Source: Carnobacterium_A sp049673005 (GTDB taxonomy: Bacteria > Bacillota > Bacilli > Lactobacillales > Carnobacteriaceae). Taken from it: 32,634 nucleotides of DNA. The first letter of the stretch is position 1. Each line of letters begins with the position of its first letter. The position numbers were made by a program, and so were the translations under genes. The notes beneath the pieces were generated by a model. The model saw only the letters and a program-made list of their open reading frames with translations. It was not told the DNA's origin and ran no database searches. Positions 1 through 9,144 of the stretch are shown one piece after another. The stretch covers positions 1-32,634 of the forward strand of contig NZ_JBATXB010000055.1 of assembly GCF_049673005.1 (NCBI RefSeq), given 5' to 3'.

Positions 1-717
1 ATAAGTGGGATTCTAAACGGCATCGACTATGAAGAATTTAATCCTGAAACAGATGGGAAAATCAAACATCATTTTACCGCTAAAGACTTAAGTGGTAAGG
101 CTAAAGATAAATCGTTGCTACAAGAAAAAGTAGGGTTACCAGTCGAACCAGGTACTCCACTTATATCTATGGTTAGTCGGTTAACAGCTCAAAAAGGATG
201 CCACCTATTGTGCGAGCAAATGGACGAACTGATGAAACGTGATGTGCAGATTTTGATTTTGGGAACAGGAGAAAAAGAGTTTGAAGATAAATTCCATTAT
301 TTCAATTGGCGGTATCCAGAAAAATTTAAAGCTATTATTGACTTTGACGTAGTCCTAGCTCAACAAATCTATGCGGGCAGTGATTTGTTTATTATGCCAT
401 CTGCTTTTGAACCATGTGGTTTATCACAGCTGTATTCTCTTAGATATGGTACTTTACCAATTGTTCATGAAACGGGAGGACTTAAGGATACGGTTATTCC
501 TTATAATGAATTTACTGGAGAAGGAACGGGTTTTAGTTTTTATGATTACCGAAGTCATGTCATGTTGGAAGCAATTGATCACGCAATCTCTGTTTATTAT
601 GACAACCCTAACCAGTGGAGGTCTTTAATAAAACAAGCTATGGCGCAAAATAATAGTTGGGAAGAGTCAACTAAACGGTACATTAAACAGTACGAGTTGT
701 TATTAAAAAACGAATAG
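1..717 (+). CDS. glgA: Glycogen synthase GlgA, C-terminal part (5' end outside window)
   Basis: This is the ADP-glucose-dependent starch/glycogen synthase (GT5), which extends alpha-1,4-glucan chains in the cytoplasm. The reading frame is open from base 1, so the gene is cut by the window edge; 238 residues are visible, running from SGILNGIDYEEFNP. Visible family hallmarks are the SRLTAQKG loop that starts the C-terminal Rossmann domain and the segment PSAFEPCGLSQLYSLRYG, which holds the conserved Glu and nucleotide-sugar contacts, followed by HETGGLKDTV. There is no internal break. It lies upstream of glgP and a GH13 enzyme in the same direction, the order known from glgBCDAP-type operons of lactobacilli and bacilli. 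An ATG/TTG start near 115 would be internal and is not the true start. Confidence 0.95.
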   Translation: MSGILNGIDYEEFNPETDGKIKHHFTAKDLSGKAKDKSLLQEKVGLPVEPGTPLISMVSRLTAQKGCHLLCEQMDELMKRDVQILILGTGEKEFEDKFHYFNWRYPEKFKAIIDFDVVLAQQIYAGSDLFIMPSAFEPCGLSQLYSLRYGTLPIVHETGGLKDTVIPYNEFTGEGTGFSFYDYRSHVMLEAIDHAISVYYDNPNQWRSLIKQAMAQNNSWEESTKRYIKQYELLLKNE

Positions 718-722
718 ATAAA

Positions 723-792
723 AAAAGTTCTAATTTGATGAGAGGGTGTAAGATAGCTTATAACTTTACTTGGAATTAGGACTTTTATTTTA
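723..792 (+). terminator. Imperfect hairpin between glgA and glgP
   Basis: AAAAGTTCTAATT (723-735) can pair with AATTAGGACTTTT (774-786) through one G-U pair, and a T-rich stretch follows. The enclosed loop is long (about 38 nt). It may be a weak terminator or an mRNA processing site inside the glg operon. The next gene has its own strong RBS. Confidence 0.45.
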
Positions 793-837
793 TAGAAAAT
801 TGAATTGGTGATTAAACACTAGAGATGGAGGAGAAGA

Positions 838-3273
838 ATGAATTTAACAGCAAACCAATTTAAAAAAGATTTTGGTCAAATGTTTGAGAATTTGTATGCT
901 TTCGATATTAAAAATTCTACTCCCATACAACAATATACGGCTTTAGGAAACTATTTAAGAATTCTCTATTCAGATGATTGGAACAAAACCAATAAGAAAT
1001 ACTTAGGAGATCAAGTTAAACAGGTTTACTATTTTTCAATTGAGTTTTTACCTGGACGTATGCTTAAAAGTAATTTGCTGAATTTAGGTATTTTAGATAC
1101 TGTTCGAGTTGGATTAAACGATATGGGATTAGATTTTGATAATATTGTAAAATCGGAAGCTGATCCAGCACTTGGAAACGGTGGTTTAGGTCGTTTAGCT
1201 TCTTGTTTTATGGATTCAATTGCCTCGTTAGGTCTACCAGGAAATGGAAATGGTATACGGTATCGATATGGATTATTCCAACAGAAATTTGTTAATGGGT
1301 ATCAGGTTGAATTACCAGATAACTGGTTAAGAAATGGAAACGTTTGGGAAGTACGCAAAGAAAATAAATCTGTTATTGTACGTTTTGGAGGACAAGTAGG
1401 TTTAGTTAAAGGAGCCAATGGAAATCTTAGACCGACTTATTTCAATACACAAAATATTTTAGCGGTCCCGTATGATACAGGAATGGTAGGCTATCAAAAT
1501 GATGTTGTTAATAACTTACGTCTCTGGTCTGCTGAAATTCCTCCAGAAGAAGAAATTCACTATCATACAATAGCTGAAAGAGAACAAGTGAATAAGATTA
1601 CAGAAGTATTGTATCCAGATGATTCAAATTATGAAGGTCAAATTCTTCGTCTACGTCAGGAGTACTTCTTTACATCGGCTGGCATACAGAGTATTGTCCA
1701 CTATTACAAACAAACAGATTTAACATGGCAAAATTTCCCTAACAAAATTGCCATTCACATTAATGATACACATCCTTCACTAGCTATCCCAGAGTTGATG
1801 AGAGTTCTTTTAGACGAAGAAGATTTAAGTTGGGAACAGGCTTGGGAAATCACAAAAAAAACAATGAGTTATACGAATCATACTGTTTTACAAGAAGCTA
1901 TGGAGAAATGGCCGATTGATATGTTGAAAGATTTATTGCCACGTGTTTATCAAGTAATCGAAGAAATTAACCGTAGACACATCGATAAAAAATTGCCTTT
2001 GTATGGATCAGACTTAACTTATCGGACAGCAATAATTGCTGACGGCTATGTAAAAATGGCACATTTAGCAATTATTGGTAGTCATAGTGTAAATGGTGTA
2101 GCGAAATTGCATACCGAGATTTTAATGCATGATGTGTTAAATGATTTTTACCAAATGTATCCAGCTAAGTTCAACAATAAAACAAATGGAATTACACAAA
2201 GACGTTGGTTACATCTAGCTAACGAAGAATTAACAAGTTTAATTGATGATAAAATTGGAATAGATTGGAAAACAAATCCAGCAGAATTGAAACTGTTTAA
2301 AGCTTATATTACAGATCAAGCGACATTGAAGAAACTTGGAGAAATTAAATTAAAGAATAAAGAAAAATTTGCAGCTTATGTAAAAAATGAGATGTCGATT
2401 GATATAAATCCCGAAGCATTATTTGATGTACAAATTAAACGATTGCATGCTTATAAAAGGCAGTTGTTGAATGTCTTGCATATTATTGATCGTTACGTGC
2501 AGATAAAAGAAGACCCATCCTTATCTATTCAACCGCGTGTTTTCATTTTCGGAGCAAAAGCAGCACCGAGTTATGCATATGCCAAGCAAATTATCAAATT
2601 AATTAATGCACTGGCTAAATTAGTGAACAACGATAAAGATGTAGGCGATAAATTAAAAGTTGTTTTTGTTGAAAATTATGGGGTTTCTCTAGCAGAGCTC
2701 ATTATTCCGGCAGCCGAAGTTAGTGAGCAAATTTCTCTAGCAGGTAAAGAAGCTTCGGGCACAAGCAATATGAAGTTAATGTTGAATGGAGCATTAACCA
2801 TTGCTACTTTAGATGGTGCGAATGTTGAAATTCGAGATTTTGTAGGAGAAGAAAACTTATTTTTGTTTGGCTTAAATGATCAAGAAGTACAAACCTTTAA
2901 TGAAAATGGGTCATACCACCCGAGAGAAATCTATGCAGCAAACCCGCGATTAGAGAAAGTATTAAATACGCTTATTGATGGAACCATTCCGGACATTGAA
3001 ACGGAAGGACGAGCTATTTTTGATTCTCTTGTTTACCATAATGATGAGTACTTTTTGCTAAAAGATTTTGATAGTTATATAGAATCTCAAGAAGAAATAG
3101 ATCAATTGTATAAAAATAAGACTAAATGGAATCAAAAATCGCTTATAAATATTGCCAGCTCCGGACCATTTTCAGCCGATTTTACAATTCAACGTTACGC
3201 TGAAGAAATATGGAAAATAGACTCTCAATTAGTTCATTTACATCACAAAACATTTTTAACAGAACCTATTTAA
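838..3273 (+). CDS. glgP: Glycogen/maltodextrin phosphorylase
   Basis: This is a GT35 alpha-glucan phosphorylase: PLP-dependent, it releases glucose-1-phosphate from glycogen or maltodextrin ends. It has 811 residues, the usual family length. The PLP-lysine signature EASGTSNMKLMLNG is intact, with Lys at residue 646, and is followed by the expected TLDGANVEI. Other family blocks are ADPALGNGGLGRLASCF near residue 110 and IHINDTHPSLAIPELMR near residue 305. The ATG at 838 follows GGAGGAG (827-833). It lies 120 bp after glgA and 25 bp before the GH13 gene, so glycogen synthesis and breakdown are encoded together. Whether glycogen or maltodextrin is the main substrate cannot be decided from the sequence. 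Confidence 0.96.
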   Translation: MNLTANQFKKDFGQMFENLYAFDIKNSTPIQQYTALGNYLRILYSDDWNKTNKKYLGDQVKQVYYFSIEFLPGRMLKSNLLNLGILDTVRVGLNDMGLDFDNIVKSEADPALGNGGLGRLASCFMDSIASLGLPGNGNGIRYRYGLFQQKFVNGYQVELPDNWLRNGNVWEVRKENKSVIVRFGGQVGLVKGANGNLRPTYFNTQNILAVPYDTGMVGYQNDVVNNLRLWSAEIPPEEEIHYHTIAEREQVNKITEVLYPDDSNYEGQILRLRQEYFFTSAGIQSIVHYYKQTDLTWQNFPNKIAIHINDTHPSLAIPELMRVLLDEEDLSWEQAWEITKKTMSYTNHTVLQEAMEKWPIDMLKDLLPRVYQVIEEINRRHIDKKLPLYGSDLTYRTAIIADGYVKMAHLAIIGSHSVNGVAKLHTEILMHDVLNDFYQMYPAKFNNKTNGITQRRWLHLANEELTSLIDDKIGIDWKTNPAELKLFKAYITDQATLKKLGEIKLKNKEKFAAYVKNEMSIDINPEALFDVQIKRLHAYKRQLLNVLHIIDRYVQIKEDPSLSIQPRVFIFGAKAAPSYAYAKQIIKLINALAKLVNNDKDVGDKLKVVFVENYGVSLAELIIPAAEVSEQISLAGKEASGTSNMKLMLNGALTIATLDGANVEIRDFVGEENLFLFGLNDQEVQTFNENGSYHPREIYAANPRLEKVLNTLIDGTIPDIETEGRAIFDSLVYHNDEYFLLKDFDSYIESQEEIDQLYKNKTKWNQKSLINIASSGPFSADFTIQRYAEEIWKIDSQLVHLHHKTFLTEPI

Positions 3274-3298
3274 TAATCGGACTAGAAAGGATTTAATT

Positions 3299-5134
3299 GT
3301 GGAAAAAATAACCTATCACTCATGGAAAAATGAATACAAATCGCCTTTTGGAGCTGTTAAAGTAAATAGCGAACTAACTTTTCACTTGGATTGTCCGTTA
3401 GAAAATATCACATCTATTTACTTGATGATTCATAAAGATTTTGGCGAAAGTTTTCAAATCAAAATGACAGCTATTACCCAAATAAGATATAAGGCTGTCT
3501 TTACAGTAACCAATGAAAGTGGTCTGTATTTTTACCATTTTAAAATCGACTATCAAGAAAATCACAATAAAAGGACAATTTACTATGGAAGTGATCCACA
3601 CAATTTAAGTGGTGCTGGTACGACTTATTATGAGAAAGAAGATATCAACCAATACCAGTTAACGACGTATCGTTTTGATGATCCAGCTCCAGAATGGTAC
3701 CAAAATGGGGTTGCTTATCAACTATTTGTTGACCGTTTTTATAATGGGAATAAAAATAGTGAAGTAAGTGAACGAAAGAAGAACTCGTTTATTTACGCTT
3801 CCCAGGAAGATTTACCAATGTATATAAAAGATGAAACGGGAAAAATTATACGATGGGAATTTTTTGGAGGAAATTTATTAGGTGTTATAAAAAAATTACC
3901 TTATCTTGCTAAATTAGGAGTAACGATTTTATACCTTAACCCTATTTTTGAAGCGCGTAGTAATCATAAGTACGATACTGGCGACTTTATGAAAATAGAT
4001 CCAATGTTTGGTAGTGAAGAGCATTTTAAAGAATTAATCGCCCAGTCCGAATTACTAGGGATAAAAATTATTTTAGATGGTGTCTTCAATCATGTAGGTG
4101 CGGACAGTCGTTACTTTAATCAATTCAATTCTTACGTTAGCAATGGAGCTTATCAATCTATTGAGAGCCCTTATAGCGATTGGTTTACATTTGAACATTT
4201 CCCAGATGAATTTGATTCGTGGTGGGGGATCAAAGATTTGCCAACGTTAAATAAAGAGAATCAAGAAGTAAAAGATTTTATTTATGGAAGTGAAAATAGT
4301 GTGATCAATTATTGGTCAAAAATGGGTATCGGTGGTTGGAGAATAGATGTTGCAGACGAACTAAGCGATGCGTTTTTGATGGGCATTAGAAAAAGTATGG
4401 ATGCTGTATCTACTGACTTAGTATTAATTGGAGAAGTTTGGGAGGATGCTACGAATAAGATTGCTCACGGAAAACGACGTCATTATCTTGAAGGGGGAAT
4501 GATGCACGGAGTCATGAATTATCCTTTTAGAGACCTAATTATAGGATTGTTGGATAATCAACTAACGACTCAAGAAGCTGTTTTGATGTGTATGAAATTG
4601 AAAGAAAATTATCCTCCTGAGGCTTTGAAGAATAATTTAAATAATATTGGAAGTCATGATACAACTAGAATTTTTACTGCTCTTCAATTAAAAAGTGAAA
4701 AAGTAAAACAAGCACTACTGTTGCTATTTGTTCTTCCAGGGGTACCGTGTATCTATTACGGTGATGAAGTGGGCCTAAAAGGCGGTATGGATCCTGATAA
4801 TAGACGTTATTTTCCTTGGGGGAATGAAAATGAAGAGATTCAGCTTTTTACTACCCAGTTAATTAAATTACGCAAAAAAGAAGTGGCTTTAGTGAAAGGC
4901 TCATTTCATACTTTTTCAACAGAACATATTTTTATTGTATTAAGGTATTTCTCTGTTGAAGAGTATGTTCTTGTTTTGGTTAATTGTTCTAAGGAACAGC
5001 AAGAATTCAACTCAAAAGATATAGCAATTGATTATTCATTCGAACAGATAGATTTTTTTGAGCAAAGCACTATTGACCGACAAAAAGTTTCACCACAAGG
5101 AATAAAAATTATTCTGGGTAGTGAGAATCTATAG
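3299..5134 (+). CDS. GH13 alpha-glucan hydrolase (neopullulanase / cyclomaltodextrinase / maltogenic amylase type)
   Basis: Intracellular glycoside hydrolase of 611 residues with no signal peptide. An N-terminal beta-sandwich of about 125 residues (CBM34-like) precedes a TIM barrel, as in the GH13_20 group, which opens cyclodextrins, pullulan and branched maltodextrins. All four GH13 regions are visible: DGVFNHVG (Asp260, His265), GWRIDVADE with nucleophile Asp350, LIGEVWEDA with acid/base Glu379, and GSHDTTRI with Asp454. The start is GTG at 3299, preceded by GAAAGG. It is the last gene of the glg operon and would complement GlgP by handling branch-containing limit dextrins. The comparable Lactobacillus acidophilus operon also ends with an amylase-type gene plus pgmB; no pgmB is seen here. 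The exact substrate is undetermined. Confidence 0.9.
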   Translation: MEKITYHSWKNEYKSPFGAVKVNSELTFHLDCPLENITSIYLMIHKDFGESFQIKMTAITQIRYKAVFTVTNESGLYFYHFKIDYQENHNKRTIYYGSDPHNLSGAGTTYYEKEDINQYQLTTYRFDDPAPEWYQNGVAYQLFVDRFYNGNKNSEVSERKKNSFIYASQEDLPMYIKDETGKIIRWEFFGGNLLGVIKKLPYLAKLGVTILYLNPIFEARSNHKYDTGDFMKIDPMFGSEEHFKELIAQSELLGIKIILDGVFNHVGADSRYFNQFNSYVSNGAYQSIESPYSDWFTFEHFPDEFDSWWGIKDLPTLNKENQEVKDFIYGSENSVINYWSKMGIGGWRIDVADELSDAFLMGIRKSMDAVSTDLVLIGEVWEDATNKIAHGKRRHYLEGGMMHGVMNYPFRDLIIGLLDNQLTTQEAVLMCMKLKENYPPEALKNNLNNIGSHDTTRIFTALQLKSEKVKQALLLLFVLPGVPCIYYGDEVGLKGGMDPDNRRYFPWGNENEEIQLFTTQLIKLRKKEVALVKGSFHTFSTEHIFIVLRYFSVEEYVLVLVNCSKEQQEFNSKDIAIDYSFEQIDFFEQSTIDRQKVSPQGIKIILGSENL

Positions 5135-5145
5135 AAGTCAGCTAG

Positions 5146-5190
5146 AGAAAAAGATTAGGAAGGAGGTTATTCTTTCTAATCTTTTTCTAA
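5146..5190 (+). terminator. Intrinsic terminator of the glg operon
   Basis: AGAAAAAGATTAG (5146-5158) pairs perfectly with CTAATCTTTTTCT (5176-5188). The right arm is itself T-rich. It lies 11 bp after the GH13 stop codon. Confidence 0.75.
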
Positions 5191-5238
5191 TAATAAAAGA
5201 AAATATACAAAAAAATAAAAAGAAATTGACTATAACTA

Positions 5239-5267
5239 TTGCTTTATGTGTTTTTTATGTGTATATT
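5239..5267 (+). promoter_or_regulatory. Predicted sigma-A promoter for the oppA-like gene
   Basis: A -35 element TTGCTT (5239-5244), a 17-nt spacer and a -10 element TATATT (5262-5267) lie about 75 bp before the ATG. A TTGACT (5226-5231) sits just upstream but has no well-spaced -10. Confidence 0.5.
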
Positions 5268-5341
5268 ATTAGAAAGTTCTCATTTAAATAGAATCTAATT
5301 CTAATTTGATTGAAATAAAAACACTAAAGGGGATTGGGTAT

Positions 5342-7021
5342 ATGAAAAAGAAATGGTGGTATGCAGGTGCGGTTCTATTAACAGCCAGTTTATTAACTGC
5401 TTGCGGAAATAATGAGGACACAGATGCATCAGAAAGTTCAAAAGGTTCAAAGGATTCAAAGTTAGCAGATGAGCAGGTTTTAAACTTAGTTGAAATTGCT
5501 GAATTACCTACAGGTGACACAGCTCTTGCAACAGATACCGTCAGTTTTACTGTATTTAATCAAATTAACGAAGGGCTTTATCGCTTAGATAAAGATAGCC
5601 AACCAATTCCTGCTTTAGCTTCAGAAGAAGCAAAAGTAAGTGAGGATGGATTAGAATATACTTTCAAATTACAAAAGGACGCAAAATGGTCTAATGGAGA
5701 TGCTGTAACTGCTCAAGATTTTGTTTATGCATGGCAACGAATTGTAGATCCTGATACTGCAGCACCATATTCTTATTTATTTGATGGAATCAAGAATGCC
5801 GCAGCAATTATGGAAGGCGAAGAAGATAAGGAAACTTTAGGCGTTGAAGCAGTAGGGGATAATGAATTTAAAGTAACAATGGAAAAACCAGTTCCATACT
5901 TTATTTCACTGATGGCATTCCCAACTTTCTTCCCACAAAATCAAGCGTTTGTGGAAGAACAAGCTTCTAAATATGGTACTTCAGCAGAAACAATGATTTT
6001 TAATGGACCTTTTACATTTAGTGATTGGGATGGAACAAATTTAAACTGGTCTTATGAAAAAAATGAAGATTACTGGGATGTTGAGAATGTTATTTTAGAT
6101 GAAATCAATGTACAAGTTATCAAAGAAACAGCGACAGCTTTAAATTTATATGATTCTGGTCAACTTGATCGTGTGAATTTAACAGGTGAGTTTGCAAAAC
6201 AGTTCCAAGGCAACGATGATTACGTTGTAGAAACAGAGGCTAGATCATCTTACCTTCAGTTTAACCAGGAGAAAAATGGTGAAAAGACTCCATTAGCAAA
6301 TGAAAGCTTGCGTAAAGCTATCGCAACATCATTTGATCAAGAACTACTAGCTGATGAGATTTTAGCAAACGGTTCTCAAGTTCTCGGAGGATTGGTTCCG
6401 GCTGATTTAGCTGCAAATCCAAATTCACAAAAAGATTTCCGTGAAGAATCTGGAGACTACTTGACTTACGACAAAGATTTAGCTTTAGAAAATTGGGAAA
6501 AAGCAAAATCAGAGTTGGGTGTTGACATGGTAGAGTTAGAATTACTTGGTGATGATGATGAATCAAACAAAAAAATTGCAGCATATATGAAAGATCAAAT
6601 TGAAACTAGTTTACCTGGATTGAAAATTAAAGTTAAAAACGTTCCCTTTAAGGTTCGTTTAGAATTACAAACAAAACAAAATTATGACTTTGCTCTAGGC
6701 GGATGGGGTGCAGACTTTGCAGATCCAGTGAACTTTATTGATTTATTAACGACTGAAAGCCCATATAACCGTTCTAGTTATAGCAATGCAGAATTTGATA
6801 AACTTGTTGAGCTATCTAAGGGTGAAAATGCTACAGACGTAGACGCTCGTTGGAAAAACTTATTGGATGCAGAAAAAATTCTGTTAGAAGAAGCTGGAGT
6901 TGCACCTCTTTTCCAAAGAGCCGCAGCAACTTTACAAAAAACAAATGTTAAAGATATCTATAATCATCAAGTAGGAGCTAAATACACATATAAGAATGCT
7001 TATATTGAAGCAACAGAATAA
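5342..7021 (+). CDS. Oligopeptide ABC transporter substrate-binding lipoprotein (OppA family)
   Basis: Extracytoplasmic peptide-binding protein of the SBP_bac_5 family, 559 residues, a normal length. The N-terminus has KKK, a hydrophobic stretch and the lipobox LTAC with Cys21 as lipidation site, followed by a Ser/Lys/Asp-rich linker. Family blocks include the AKWSNGDAVTAQDFVYAWQR segment and NGPFTFSDWDG. The ATG at 5342 is chosen because AAAGGGG lies just upstream and it gives a standard lipoprotein signal; an in-frame start 36 bp earlier would add an unlikely extension. No Opp permease or ATPase genes are adjacent and the gene has its own promoter and terminator, so it is an orphan binding protein that probably docks on an Opp system encoded elsewhere. 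A pheromone- or peptide-sensing role is possible but not shown. Confidence 0.93.
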   Translation: MKKKWWYAGAVLLTASLLTACGNNEDTDASESSKGSKDSKLADEQVLNLVEIAELPTGDTALATDTVSFTVFNQINEGLYRLDKDSQPIPALASEEAKVSEDGLEYTFKLQKDAKWSNGDAVTAQDFVYAWQRIVDPDTAAPYSYLFDGIKNAAAIMEGEEDKETLGVEAVGDNEFKVTMEKPVPYFISLMAFPTFFPQNQAFVEEQASKYGTSAETMIFNGPFTFSDWDGTNLNWSYEKNEDYWDVENVILDEINVQVIKETATALNLYDSGQLDRVNLTGEFAKQFQGNDDYVVETEARSSYLQFNQEKNGEKTPLANESLRKAIATSFDQELLADEILANGSQVLGGLVPADLAANPNSQKDFREESGDYLTYDKDLALENWEKAKSELGVDMVELELLGDDDESNKKIAAYMKDQIETSLPGLKIKVKNVPFKVRLELQTKQNYDFALGGWGADFADPVNFIDLLTTESPYNRSSYSNAEFDKLVELSKGENATDVDARWKNLLDAEKILLEEAGVAPLFQRAAATLQKTNVKDIYNHQVGAKYTYKNAYIEATE

Positions 7022-7026
7022 AAAAT

Positions 7027-7076
7027 AGAACCTAGCGGCATTCGTATCAACGAGTGTTGCTGGGTTCTTAATTTTT
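7027..7076 (+). terminator. Intrinsic terminator of the oppA-like gene
   Basis: An 18-bp stem (7027-7044 with 7051-7068, four G-U pairs) closes a 6-nt loop and is followed by TTAATTTTTA. It starts 5 bp after the stop codon. Confidence 0.9.
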
Positions 7077-7096
7077 AGACATAAAAAATAAGACGA

Positions 7097-7468
7097 TTAT
7101 GATAGCTCAGTTTCTCTGATAAGTTGATAATTTTTTTCGTCTGCTTCGTCAAATAAATTTAAACTAGTCTCTGAGAGTTTGGTCACAATTATTTCGTAAC
7201 CAAAATGATCTTTAAAAATTAATTTATCCTTTTCAACAGAAATCAAATGGCCATTCATCATTTGTTTATTAAGAAAAACTTGTCGATTTGCATCTATTTG
7301 AATAGACATCTCAATAGGGGTATTTGGTTCAGAAACATGCCAATTGCCAATAAAAAAAGTAATTGGATCTGTTTTTAACTGGTGTTTCCTTGTGTTTTTG
7401 ATGATATAAAACAGTCTACTCATAACAGTAAAGCTTATGAGCATTTTTATAAAATGCTTACGTTGCAT
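7097..7468 (-). CDS. Small DUF4828-like protein
   Basis: A 123-residue protein of unknown function. The start is supported by AAGGAGA just upstream on the minus strand. The N-terminus has a basic, mildly hydrophobic stretch (residues 1-25, KHFIKMLISFTVMSRLFYII) that could be a single membrane anchor. The rest reads as a small beta-rich domain: FIGNWHVSEPNT, IQIDANRQVFLN, LIFKDHFGYEII, then an acidic LFDEADEKNYQLI. This pattern (a G-W start, a GY strand and a final DEAD-xx-Y block) resembles the DUF4828 family common in lactic acid bacteria. I assign it from memory of the family, not from a search. It is convergent with the oppA-like gene and divergent from lysC. No function can be proposed. 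Confidence 0.7.
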   Translation of the reverse strand: MQRKHFIKMLISFTVMSRLFYIIKNTRKHQLKTDPITFFIGNWHVSEPNTPIEMSIQIDANRQVFLNKQMMNGHLISVEKDKLIFKDHFGYEIIVTKLSETSLNLFDEADEKNYQLIRETELS

Positions 7469-7733
7469 ATTTCTATCTCCTTTTTAAATTAGATGATTGT
7501 ATGAATTCCTTTATAGATTAGCTAATAGGTTGATTGTCATTATTTCTATTATAACGTTATTTTAACTAGATACATAGAGACTAAAGTTGCAATTTGATGA
7601 CAAAATAGAGTTTATTTAGCGACTAAGAGTAAAAAAAGATAAAAAACTAAATTTTTCTTTTTTAAACTTGATTCTTTGTCCAAAAAAAGAGAAGATAGAA
7701 AAAGAAATTTAAGAATAGAAAGAAGTGTATTTA
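7469..7733. other. AT-rich intergenic region between the DUF4828-like gene and lysC
   Basis: This 265-bp divergent region must hold promoters for both flanking genes, but no clear -35/-10 pair stands out. It contains a 10-bp palindrome ATAACGTTAT (7551-7560) and an imperfect A/T-rich inverted repeat near 7650-7712. I looked for a lysine riboswitch or T-box upstream of lysC and did not see a convincing one. Confidence 0.4.
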
Positions 7734-9083
7734 ATGAACGTAATAAAATTCGGGGGAAGTTCTTTAGCATCTGGAAAACAATTAAAAAAAGTACTTGCCA
7801 TTATCAAGGAAAACCCAAATCGTAAAATAGTTGTTGTCTCAGCTCCAGGAAAACGTTCATCTGAAGATGATAAAGTTACAGATTTATTAATAGATTTAGG
7901 GACAGCTGCTCTAAAAGGATTGAATGTAGAAGATGAACTAGCACTAGTTCTTTCTCGTTACCAAGCGATTTCCAAACAGCTAGGATTAGAATCATCTATA
8001 ATAGACGAAATCGAATCAAATTTACTGTTGTTGACAAAAGGGAATAAAGACAAAGCAGATTACTATATGGATGCATTTAAAGCGAGTGGGGAAGATAATA
8101 ATGCTAAACTAATAGCTGCTTATTTTAATAAAGAAGGTGTGCCGGCCCGTTATGTCAATCCAAAAGATGCTGGATTATATGTATCAGATGAACCTGGCAA
8201 TGCTCAAATTTTACCGGAATCGTATGCGAATTTATATATGTTGCGAGAAATAAAAGAAATAGTTATTTTTCCAGGCTTTTTTGGGTATACAAAAACAGGC
8301 GAAATATGTACGTTTTCTCGTGGTGGTTCAGATATTACAGGAGCAATATTAGCTAATGGTGTCCAGGCCTCATTGTATGAGAATTTTACAGATGTAGATG
8401 CTATATTTGCAGCTAATCCAACAGTTGTAATGAACCCATGTGGAATCAAAGAGCTAACGTATCGAGAGATGCGTGAATTATCTTATGCTGGTTTTTCGGT
8501 GTTGCATGATGAAGCACTTTACCCAGCTTTTAAAAAGGGCATTCCAGTTCAAATAAAAAATACAAATAACCCAAAAGCACTAGGAACAAGTATCTTAAAA
8601 AAACGCCAACTATCTGATCAAGGTGTTGTTGGTATTGCAAGCTCTAACGGTTTTTGTAGTATCTATATTGAAAAATATTTAATGAACCGTGAAGTTGGTT
8701 TTGGTCGTCGAGTCTTAGAAATTTTAGAAGATCAAAAGGTTAGTTATGAACATATGCCATCAGGTATTGATGATTTAACCATTATATTGAGAGATAATCA
8801 ATTATCTAAAGAAGATGAAACACGATTGCTTAAGCGTTTAAAGAATGAACTGTCAGCTGATAGTGTAGTGATTGAACGGGAATTAGCTTTAATCATGATT
8901 GTCGGAGAAGGAATGCAACAAAAAATTGGAACGATGTCCAAGGCAGCAACAGCCTTTGCTGAAAATAATATTAATATTGATATGATTAACCAAGGAGCAT
9001 CAGAAGTTAGTGTGATGTTTGGTATAGCAGCAGCGCAAGAAGAGTTGGCGGTAAAAGCACTATACCATGCTTTTTTTGAATAA
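7734..9083 (+). CDS. Aspartate kinase (monofunctional, two ACT domains)
   Basis: Aspartokinase phosphorylates L-aspartate, the first step to lysine/diaminopimelate, threonine and methionine. Length is 449 residues. The amino-acid kinase domain begins with KFGGSS (residues 5-10). A serine/glycine-rich stretch SRGGSDITGA lies near residue 200, followed by a FTDVDAIFAANP block. The C-terminal third carries two ACT regulatory modules: GIASSNGFCSIYIEKY through TIILR, and ALIMIVGEGMQQKIGTM through SEVSVMFGIA. The ATG at 7734 is preferred to a GTG three codons earlier because the AGAAAGAAG ribosome site ends too near the GTG. It is a stand-alone gene with its own terminator, so the allosteric effector (lysine or threonine) cannot be told from context. 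For the cell wall it would supply diaminopimelate or lysine. Confidence 0.93.
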   Translation: MNVIKFGGSSLASGKQLKKVLAIIKENPNRKIVVVSAPGKRSSEDDKVTDLLIDLGTAALKGLNVEDELALVLSRYQAISKQLGLESSIIDEIESNLLLLTKGNKDKADYYMDAFKASGEDNNAKLIAAYFNKEGVPARYVNPKDAGLYVSDEPGNAQILPESYANLYMLREIKEIVIFPGFFGYTKTGEICTFSRGGSDITGAILANGVQASLYENFTDVDAIFAANPTVVMNPCGIKELTYREMRELSYAGFSVLHDEALYPAFKKGIPVQIKNTNNPKALGTSILKKRQLSDQGVVGIASSNGFCSIYIEKYLMNREVGFGRRVLEILEDQKVSYEHMPSGIDDLTIILRDNQLSKEDETRLLKRLKNELSADSVVIERELALIMIVGEGMQQKIGTMSKAATAFAENNINIDMINQGASEVSVMFGIAAAQEELAVKALYHAFFE

Positions 9084-9106
9084 AACTCTCCTTAAAATAA
9101 AGTAAG

Positions 9107-9144
9107 AAAAAAGAAGCTGGATAATATCCTAGCTTCTTTTTTTT
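9107..9144. terminator. Bidirectional terminator between lysC and the P1B-4 ATPase gene
   Basis: AAAAAAGAAGCT (9107-9118) pairs with AGCTTCTTTTTT (9131-9142), extended by G-U and G-C pairs. A T-run follows on the plus strand. The right arm overlaps the last codons and stop of the convergent ATPase gene. Confidence 0.8.

Noticed and set aside
7469..7733. Possible lysine riboswitch or T-box upstream of lysC
   Set aside because: The 265-bp leader is AT-rich and I could not identify the conserved L-box elements or a T-box bulge sequence. Only an imperfect A/T inverted repeat is present.
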